Below, in pieces: positions 14,095 to 18,881 of a stretch of 18,881 nt of DNA. The notes under the pieces were generated by a model. That model was not told where the DNA came from, searched no databases, and saw only the letters and a list, made by a program, of their open reading frames with translations. The translations under genes and the position numbers were made by a program. The first letter of the stretch is position 1. Each line of letters opens with the position of its first letter. Source of the DNA: Flavobacterium psychrophilum (lineage in GTDB: Bacteria; Bacteroidota; Bacteroidia; Flavobacteriales; Flavobacteriaceae); NCBI GenBank assembly GCA_945874225.1, contig CAMCFT010000043.1, positions 1 to 18,881 on the forward strand, read 5' to 3'.

Positions 14095-14724
14095 TCAATT
14101 CGTAAATTTAAGTGGCAAATGCACCACTTTCTTCGTTTCAAAAAAGGCATCTTCAAAAAAGTCAGATAAATTATATTCTGTAGCTTTCGGGAAAGCTGCT
14201 AATTCTTCGGTTAAATCGCCACCTTTTAGATAGAGAATTCCGTTTTTGAGTTCGTGTTTGTTTTTCTTTTTGATTTTGTCTTTTATCCAAGATACAAAAT
14301 CAGGCATATTGGTCACGGCACGACTCACGATAAAATCGAAATCGCCTTTTACCAATTCGGCGCGCAATTGTTCTGCTTTTACGTTTTTGAGTTCTAAGGC
14401 TTCGGCGACAGCCTGAACGACTTTTATTTTTTTGGCAATCACATCAATCAAAAAGAAACGCGTTTCCGGAAAAAGAATCGCCAAGGGGATTCCAGGAAAT
14501 CCTCCGCCAGTTCCCACATCTAGGACATAAGTTCCGGGTTCGAATTTTATGATTTTAGCAATTCCCAAGGAATGAAGAACGTGTTTAGTGTACAATTCGT
14601 CGATATCTTTTCGGGAAATGACATTGATTTTGGCATTCCAGTCGTGGTATAAAAAATCCAGTTTTGCAAATTGCTCCTTTTGGATATCAGTCAAATTGGG
14701 AAAATACTTAAGAATCTCGTCCAT
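14095..14724 (-). CDS. rsmG: 16S rRNA (guanine(527)-N(7))-methyltransferase RsmG
   Basis: 209 residues, full length. It methylates N7 of G527 in the 530 loop of 16S rRNA using S-adenosylmethionine. In other bacteria, loss of this enzyme gives low-level streptomycin resistance. The Rossmann-like fold shows the SAM-binding motif VLDVGTGGGFPGIPLAILFP (67-86), an acidic loop FFLIDVIAKKIKVV (90-103) and FDFIVSRAV (129-137) with the family's SRA. The N-terminal YHDWNAKINVISRKD and LYTKHVLHSL segments are typical. It is convergent with pruA and divergent from the desaturase. A TACTTTTG box lies 16 bp upstream. Confidence 0.96.
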   Translation of the reverse strand: MDEILKYFPNLTDIQKEQFAKLDFLYHDWNAKINVISRKDIDELYTKHVLHSLGIAKIIKFEPGTYVLDVGTGGGFPGIPLAILFPETRFFLIDVIAKKIKVVQAVAEALELKNVKAEQLRAELVKGDFDFIVSRAVTNMPDFVSWIKDKIKKKNKHELKNGILYLKGGDLTEELAAFPKATEYNLSDFFEDAFFETKKVVHLPLKFTN

Positions 14725-14739
14725 CTTTTAAAATTTTAA

Positions 14740-14747
14740 CAAAAGTA
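14740..14747 (-). promoter_or_regulatory. -7 box upstream of rsmG
   Basis: The minus strand reads TACTTTTG, a full TAnnTTTG match, 15 bp before the ATG. The nearest TTTG upstream has a 26-bp spacer, too long, so the -33 box is weak or absent. Confidence 0.45.
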
Positions 14748-14803
14748 CAGTTTTTAGTTTTGAATATTTAACGCAAATTTACAGATTGAAAAATTTTAAT
14801 AAT

Positions 14804-14811
14804 TATCTTTG
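14804..14811 (+). promoter_or_regulatory. -7 box of the desaturase promoter
   Basis: TATCTTTG matches TAnnTTTG and lies 20 bp before the ATG at 14832. A TTG at 14786-14788 gives a 15-bp spacer, slightly short. It shares the 107-bp gap with the divergent rsmG promoter. Confidence 0.5.
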
Positions 14812-14831
14812 CAACTTATTCGAAATTAAAG

Positions 14832-15926
14832 ATGAACAACATCACTCCTACATTCGCTAAACAAGACAATCTAAAATTTTTTAGAACACTTAACTCACGC
14901 GTAAACAATTACTTCAAAGAAAATAACATTCAGAAAACAGGCAACTGGAAACTCTATGTTAAAACCATAATTATGTTCGCCGTTTTCCTTACACCTTATT
15001 TTTTAATTCTTCTGCTTGATATGCCGTTTTGGGTGCATCTGTTGTTGACAATTGTCATAGGAATTGGAATGGCAGGAGTTGGAATGAACGTGATGCACGA
15101 TGGAAATCACGGCTCGTATTCCAATATCAATTGGATTAACAAATTTATGGGCGGAAGTATTTATATTTTGGCTGGAAACGTTTACAATTGGCAAGTGCAA
15201 CACAATGTTTTGCATCACACCTACACAAACATTCCCGGTCACGATGAAGATCTAGATGCAGGAAGAGTAATCCGTTTTACTAAAGATGCAAAATGGTATA
15301 GTTTTCACCGTTTTCAACAATATTATTCCGTGTTTTTATACGGATTATTGACTTTTAATTGGGCTATCACAACCGATTTTAAGCAGATGAGAAGCTATTT
15401 GAAAAGAAAATTATCTTATGGAGAGGCCAAAAGCCCAAAAATACTTTGGACCACTTTATTAATTACAAAAGCTATTTATTTCACTATTTGGATTGTGTTG
15501 CCAATGCTTTTAGGAATCACTTGGTGGAAAGTTCTTGTTGGCTTTTTTGTAATGCACTACACCGCTGGATTAATATTGAGTGTCGTATTCCAATTGGCAC
15601 ACGTCGTAAAAGAAACGACTAATCCAGTTCCAAATGAAAACGGAGAAATCGAAAATACTTGGGCAATTCACCAACTATTCACTACCACTAATTTTGCTCC
15701 AAAAAACTGGATTGTGAATTGGTACACAGGAGGTTTGAATCACCAAATCGAACACCATATTTTTCCTAACATTAGCCATGTTCATTATGGTAAAATTTCG
15801 AAAATTGTAAAGGAAACTGCAAAAGAATGCAACTTGCCTTATTATGAATACAAAACTTTTAGAAGTGCCGTAATTGCTCATTTCAAACATTTGAAAGACC
15901 TTGGAATGAAACCAATAGCACAGTAG
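14832..15926 (+). CDS. Membrane fatty acid desaturase (front-end, acyl-CoA type)
   Basis: 364 residues. It is a membrane di-iron desaturase that introduces a double bond into acyl chains using O2 and an external electron donor. The three histidine boxes are complete: H89DGNH93 (HxxxH), H124NVLHH129 (HxxHH) and QIEHHIFP with Q305 and H308-H309. The Q in the third box is typical of front-end (delta-5/6/8-like) desaturases. There is no fused cytochrome b5 domain, so a separate donor is needed. Membrane spans are at about 45-62, 67-86, 206-228 and 232-255. The regiospecificity cannot be told from sequence. The TAG stop (15924-15926) lies inside a 28-bp palindromic repeat, so the last residues (MKPIAQ) may have been altered by that element. 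Confidence 0.9.
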   Translation: MNNITPTFAKQDNLKFFRTLNSRVNNYFKENNIQKTGNWKLYVKTIIMFAVFLTPYFLILLLDMPFWVHLLLTIVIGIGMAGVGMNVMHDGNHGSYSNINWINKFMGGSIYILAGNVYNWQVQHNVLHHTYTNIPGHDEDLDAGRVIRFTKDAKWYSFHRFQQYYSVFLYGLLTFNWAITTDFKQMRSYLKRKLSYGEAKSPKILWTTLLITKAIYFTIWIVLPMLLGITWWKVLVGFFVMHYTAGLILSVVFQLAHVVKETTNPVPNENGEIENTWAIHQLFTTTNFAPKNWIVNWYTGGLNHQIEHHIFPNISHVHYGKISKIVKETAKECNLPYYEYKTFRSAVIAHFKHLKDLGMKPIAQ

Positions 15927-15978
15927 AGACGCACTGCAGTGCGTCTCTACCTGTGCGTCTCAACCTATGCGTCTCTAC
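15923..15978. repeat. 28-bp perfect palindrome plus two degenerate half-copies
   Basis: GTAGAGACGCACTG (15923-15936) is followed immediately by its exact reverse complement (15937-15950). Two further degenerate right halves follow: GTGCGTCTCAAC (near 15953) and ATGCGTCTCTAC (near 15967). The first bases overlap the stop codon of the desaturase gene. Strings of this kind are, from memory, dispersed between genes in several bacterial lineages, flavobacteria included. As RNA the palindrome would form a strong hairpin without a U-tract. Confidence 0.8.
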
Positions 15979-16014
15979 ATACAACCAACTTTATAAACCA
16001 AAAATTACATTTTA

Positions 16015-17202
16015 ATGAACAATCCGCTTTCAGACAGAATCAACAATTTAGCTACATCACAAACATTAGCAATGGCTGCATTAGCCAGAGAATTAAAATC
16101 ACAAGGAAAAGATATTATCAGTTTAAGTTTGGGTGAACCAGATTTCAACACGCCAGATTTCGTTAAAGAAGCTGCAAAACGCGCCATCGATGAAAACTAC
16201 AGTACCTATTCTCCAGTAGAAGGGTACCTTGAGTTGAAAGAAGCCATTTGCCGAAAATTCAAAAGAGACAACGGATTAGATTACAAACCATCACAAATCG
16301 TAGTTTCAACTGGGGCAAAACAATCGTTGTACAACATTGCACAAGTAATGTTAAATGATGGTGACGAAGTGATTTTGCCAGCACCATACTGGGTTTCTTA
16401 TTTCGAAATCGTAAAATTATCAGGAGGAGTTCCTGTAGAAGTTCCAACATCTATAGAAAGTGATTTCAAAATCACACCAGAACAATTAGAAGCAGCCATC
16501 ACGCCAAAAACAAAAATGATGTGGTTCAGTTCTCCTTGTAATCCAAGTGGTTCTGTATATAATCGTGAAGAATTAACGGCTTTGGCCAAAGTATTGGAAA
16601 AATACCCACACGTTTACGTTGTTGCCGACGAAATCTATGAGCACATCAATTTCTCTGGGACTTTTTGCAGCATCGGGTCAATTCCTGGAATGTTAGAAAA
16701 AACCATCACTGTAAACGGAGTTGCAAAAGCTTTCGCAATGACAGGTTGGAGAATTGGATATATTGGCGGACCAGAATTTATTGCAAAAGCCTGTACAAAA
16801 ATACAAGGACAAGTAACTTCAGGAGCAAATTCAATCGCACAACGCGCCACAATTACTGCTGTAGATGCTGATCCAAGCGTACTTCACGAAATGGTTGCTG
16901 CTTTCAAAAGCCGCAGAGATTTGGTTGTAGGATTGCTTCAAAATATTCCCGGAATCAAAATTAACGTTCCTGAAGGGGCATTCTATGTGTTCCCAGACGT
17001 TTCTTCATTCTTCGGAAAAACATTAAAAGGAACATTCATCAAAGATGCCAATGATTTTTCAATGTATCTTTTGGGCGAAGCCAATGTTGCCACAGTAACT
17101 GGTGACGCTTTTGGAAATCCAAATTGCATTCGTTTTTCTTACGCAACCAGCGAAGATTTATTAACTGAAGCATTACGAAGAATTAAAGAAGCAGTAGCTT
17201 AA
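16015..17202 (+). CDS. aspC: Class I PLP-dependent aminotransferase (aspartate aminotransferase type)
   Basis: 395 residues. It transfers an amino group between aspartate (or a similar amino acid) and 2-oxoglutarate with pyridoxal phosphate. The AspAT class I features are all present: SLGEPDFNTPDFV (38-50), STGAKQSLYN (98-107), the PLP contacts N176 in SSPCNPSG and D205 in ADEIYEH, the Schiff-base K238 in VNGVAKAFAMTGWRIGYIGG, and a substrate arginine in NCIRFSYATS near the C-terminus. The sequence resembles the thermophilic and prokaryotic subgroup, some members of which also act on prephenate. The exact substrate is therefore less certain than the fold. The start follows an A-rich leader 36 bp after the repeat at 15923-15978. 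The gene may be transcribed with the desaturase, since no good promoter is seen in the gap. Confidence 0.93.
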   Translation: MNNPLSDRINNLATSQTLAMAALARELKSQGKDIISLSLGEPDFNTPDFVKEAAKRAIDENYSTYSPVEGYLELKEAICRKFKRDNGLDYKPSQIVVSTGAKQSLYNIAQVMLNDGDEVILPAPYWVSYFEIVKLSGGVPVEVPTSIESDFKITPEQLEAAITPKTKMMWFSSPCNPSGSVYNREELTALAKVLEKYPHVYVVADEIYEHINFSGTFCSIGSIPGMLEKTITVNGVAKAFAMTGWRIGYIGGPEFIAKACTKIQGQVTSGANSIAQRATITAVDADPSVLHEMVAAFKSRRDLVVGLLQNIPGIKINVPEGAFYVFPDVSSFFGKTLKGTFIKDANDFSMYLLGEANVATVTGDAFGNPNCIRFSYATSEDLLTEALRRIKEAVA

Positions 17203-17223
17203 TTCTAAAATATTTTCAAGTTT

Positions 17224-17256
17224 AAACCTCAAAGATTTCAAAACCTTTGAGGTTTG
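17224..17256. terminator. Hairpin terminator after the aminotransferase gene
   Basis: Perfect 11-bp arms AAACCTCAAAG (17224-17234) and CTTTGAGGTTT (17245-17255), with three more A-T pairs inside. It begins 21 bp after the stop codon and is followed by GTTATTTATAA. The layout matches the palindrome at 7315-7347, so it is probably a dispersed repeat acting as a terminator. Confidence 0.7.
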
Positions 17257-17276
17257 TTATTTATAAACTATTTTTG
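17246..17276 (+). promoter_or_regulatory. Promoter of fabD
   Basis: TTTG at 17246-17249, a 19-bp spacer and TATTTTTG at 17269-17276 match the Bacteroidota consensus at both boxes. The -33 box lies in the right arm of the terminator hairpin of the preceding gene. The -7 box lies 58 bp before the fabD ATG. Confidence 0.6.
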
Positions 17277-17297
17277 TCATTCGATTGAAACTAATCT

Positions 17298-17327
17298 TTC
17301 AATCTTTTAATTGTTCAATCTTTTAAT
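17298..17327 (+). repeat. Direct repeat in the fabD leader
   Basis: TTCAATCTTTTAAT occurs twice (17298-17311 and 17314-17327) with a 16-bp period, ending 7 bp before the fabD start codon. It would be part of the 5' untranslated region of the mRNA if the promoter at 17246-17276 is used. Confidence 0.75.
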
Positions 17328-17334
17328 AAAAAAT

Positions 17335-18207
17335 ATGAAAGCATACGTATTTCCAGGTCAAGGAGCACAATTCACAGGAATGGGCAAAGACTTATATGAA
17401 AACTCTGAATTAGCAAAATCACTTTTTGAAAAAGCCAATGAAATTTTAGGATTCCGCATTACAGACATTATGTTTGAAGGCACAGCCGAAGAATTGAAAG
17501 AAACCAAAGTTACCCAACCGGCCATTTTTTTACATTCCGTGATTTTAGCAAAAACCTTGGAAGATTTCAAACCAGAAATGGTGGCGGGACATTCTTTGGG
17601 TGAATTTTCGGCATTGGTTGCTAATGGTGTTTTATCATTTGAAGACGGATTGCGATTGGTTTCACAACGCGCTTTGGCAATGCAAAAAGCCTGCGAAATC
17701 AAACCTTCAACAATGGCGGCAGTTCTTGGATTGGCTGACAATATTGTAGAAGAGGTTTGCGCTTCAATTGACGGAATTGTGGTGGCAGCCAATTACAACT
17801 GTCCTGGGCAATTAGTGATTTCAGGAGAAACTTCAGCGGTAGAAAAAGCCTGTGAAGCAATGAAAGTAGCTGGTGCAAAACGTGCCTTGATGTTGCCTGT
17901 TGGTGGTGGTTTTCACTCGCCAATGATGGAACCTGCAAGGGAAGAACTAGCTGCGGCCATTGAAGCAACTACATTTTCGACGCCTATCTGTCCAGTATAC
18001 CAAAATGTAACAGCAACGGCGGTCTCGTCTGCAACCGAGATCAAGAAAAACTTGATTATCCAATTGACTGCACCCGTAAAATGGACACAATCCGTGCAAC
18101 AAATGATTGCCGATGGTGCAACTTTATTTACTGAAGTTGGTCCAGGAAAAGTATTGGCTGGATTAATTGGAAAAATTGATAGAGAAGCGGTTACGGCGAA
18201 TGCATAA
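17335..18207 (+). CDS. fabD: Malonyl-CoA:acyl carrier protein transacylase
   Basis: 290 residues. It loads malonyl groups from CoA onto acyl carrier protein, supplying type II fatty acid synthesis in the cytoplasm. The start at 17335 gives the conserved MKAYVFPGQGAQFTGMG with the oxyanion glutamine Q9 in PGQGAQ. The nucleophile S87 lies in GHSLGEFSA, R112 (binding the malonyl carboxylate) in SQRALAMQ and the catalytic H194 in GGGFHSPMM. The end FTEVGPGKVLAGLIGKI is typical. An in-frame ATG at 17311 lies in the leader repeats and adds no family-like sequence. No other fab gene lies next to it; the nearby desaturase acts on the products of the same pathway. Confidence 0.97.
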   Translation: MKAYVFPGQGAQFTGMGKDLYENSELAKSLFEKANEILGFRITDIMFEGTAEELKETKVTQPAIFLHSVILAKTLEDFKPEMVAGHSLGEFSALVANGVLSFEDGLRLVSQRALAMQKACEIKPSTMAAVLGLADNIVEEVCASIDGIVVAANYNCPGQLVISGETSAVEKACEAMKVAGAKRALMLPVGGGFHSPMMEPAREELAAAIEATTFSTPICPVYQNVTATAVSSATEIKKNLIIQLTAPVKWTQSVQQMIADGATLFTEVGPGKVLAGLIGKIDREAVTANA

Positions 18208-18254
18208 AAATTAGTTTGCAGTTTTCAGTCACAGTTTTCAGTTGTGTTGTCTAT

Positions 18255-18302
18255 AAATAGAATCCTCATAAACTTATGTTTGTGGGGATTCTATTTTTTA
18301 AA
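18255..18302 (+). terminator. Rho-independent terminator of fabD
   Basis: A 19-bp stem joins 18255-18273 to 18278-18296. Seventeen pairs are Watson-Crick and two are U-G in the plus-strand RNA, around a TTAT loop. A TTTTTTA tract follows at once. It lies 47 bp after the stop codon and rules out a start of the next gene within it. Confidence 0.93.
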
Positions 18303-18321
18303 AAAAAAGAGTGTTTTTAAA

Positions 18322-18714
18322 ATGGTTTTTCAGGCATTTCCAAAATGGTTGGGCAATGCGTGGGCAATAAGCCAAGTTCAAAATAACATCATTCAAGCAC
18401 AACAAGCAAACGCGCAAATAGAGGCGCAAAGAGAAAATGCACAGGCAATTATAGATAATCAAAATAGAATTGAACAACAAAGAATTGAAGAAGAAAAAGA
18501 CCCTAACAGTATCTTAAACAAATTCAAAAATGCTAATTTAAAAAAAGAAAATGAGGATTTAAAAGCCAAATTATTGCAGATGGAGTTACTACTGTCTCAA
18601 AAAGAAGAAAAAGAGAGATTAGAGAAGGAAAAAATAAAAAAGAAGAGTTACAGAAAAAAATTCAAGGTAAAAAATAAAGCGTATTTAAATAACCGAAACC
18701 TCGTATTAAAATAA
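18322..18714 (+). CDS. Orphan coiled-coil protein
   Basis: 130 residues from the ATG at 18322. An in-frame ATG at 18244 was rejected because it would translate the whole fabD terminator. I do not recognise a family. Residues 1-20 (MVFQAFPKWLGNAWAISQVQ) are moderately hydrophobic. From about residue 20 to 105 the protein is rich in Q, N, E and K with heptad-like spacing (IIQAQQANAQIEAQRENAQA, then NLKKENEDLKAKLLQMELLL), suggesting a long coiled coil with a break at DPNSILNKF. The C-terminus is very basic (KIKKKSYRKKFKVKNK). It is very A-rich on the coding strand compared with its neighbours. It lies alone between a terminator and an insertion sequence, which is consistent with an accessory or acquired gene. 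Confidence 0.6.
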   Translation: MVFQAFPKWLGNAWAISQVQNNIIQAQQANAQIEAQRENAQAIIDNQNRIEQQRIEEEKDPNSILNKFKNANLKKENEDLKAKLLQMELLLSQKEEKERLEKEKIKKKSYRKKFKVKNKAYLNNRNLVLK

Positions 18715-18737
18715 AAATCCAAAGACAAAATCTAGAC

Positions 18738-18881
18738 TGAACCCAAAAGTTTAGACAAATTTATAATTAATTTTGATAATAATGAGCTCGATATTGTATC
18801 GGGCTCATTTTGTTTAAGTTTGACTTTATTCTTACGTTATTGTAGTAGCTTATGTACTTTTTGATTTCATCCTTTAGTTCT
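18738..18881 (-). mobile_element. 3' end of an IS3/IS150-like insertion sequence (element continues past window)
   Basis: The end of a transposase reading frame is followed by a short A/T-rich tail and TGAACCCAAAAGTTTAGACA (18738-18757), which looks like the terminal inverted repeat of Bacteroidota IS3-family elements. The outer boundary is placed at the TGA at 18738. It could start a few bases earlier (TAGACTGAACCC from 18733). The other end is outside the window, so the inverted repeat and target duplication cannot be checked. Confidence 0.7.
18767..18881 (-). CDS. IS3-family transposase, C-terminal 37 residues (5' part outside window)
   Basis: The minus-strand frame from the window edge to the TAA at 18767-18769 encodes ELKDEIKKYISYYNNVRIKS, then NLNKMSPIQYRAHYYQN. 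The I-x-YYNN-x-RI-x-S-x-L and MSPIQYR pattern is the usual C-terminus of the DDE integrase-type OrfB of the IS150 group. Only the tail is visible; the catalytic DDE residues would lie outside the window, so whether the transposase is intact is unknown. Confidence 0.85.
   Translation of the reverse strand, partial: ELKDEIKKYISYYNNVRIKSNLNKMSPIQYRAHYYQN

Noticed and set aside
17358..17968. Two minus-strand frames of 144 and 89 codons inside fabD
   Set aside because: They are antisense to a full-length fabD with all catalytic residues and have no independent signals.

Overview
The window looks like an ordinary chromosomal stretch of a Flavobacterium or a close relative (Bacteroidota, Flavobacteriaceae). 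The signs are low G+C, a 287-residue primary sigma factor of the Bacteroidota type, promoters matching TTTG-N(17-23)-TAnnTTTG, type IX secretion (T9SS) cargo and plug proteins, and the exosortase-F pair found in flavobacteria. The genes are mostly housekeeping genes. No rRNA, tRNA, CRISPR array or complete mobile element is visible.

Left part (1-9230), all on the minus strand. From the left edge inward: a truncated secreted protein with fibronectin-III-like repeats, preceded 5 bp upstream by a small T9SS type A sorting-domain protein; an AraC-family regulator with a multi-pass membrane N-terminus; rpe; rpoD; pnp; rpsO; a secreted protein with MORN-like repeats and a TonB-C domain; and a GAF-domain protein of the free-methionine-sulfoxide-reductase type. 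The rpoD, pnp and rpsO genes each end at a clear hairpin terminator. rpsO and rpe have good Bacteroidota promoters.

Middle (9296-13982), plus strand, divergent from the GAF gene: exosortase xrtF (TTG start), its overlapping exosortase-F-associated membrane partner, the T9SS plug protein (DUF5103), apaG and pruA. This puts the unassigned XrtF system next to a T9SS component. It is the part of the window whose biology is least understood.

Right part (14028-18881): a bidirectional terminator; rsmG on the minus strand; divergent from it a front-end-type fatty acid desaturase, a class I aminotransferase and fabD; a long terminator; an orphan coiled-coil protein; and at the right edge the 3' end of an IS3/IS150-like insertion sequence, read on the minus strand.

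The gaps are crowded with short palindromic or tandem elements (3692-3990, 7275-7347, 12066-12260, 13983-14004, 15923-15978, 17224-17256, 17298-17327). Several look like members of dispersed flavobacterial repeat families, and two families occur twice within this window. Some of them overlap terminators, a -33 box or a stop codon, so they appear to have been recruited as regulatory parts.
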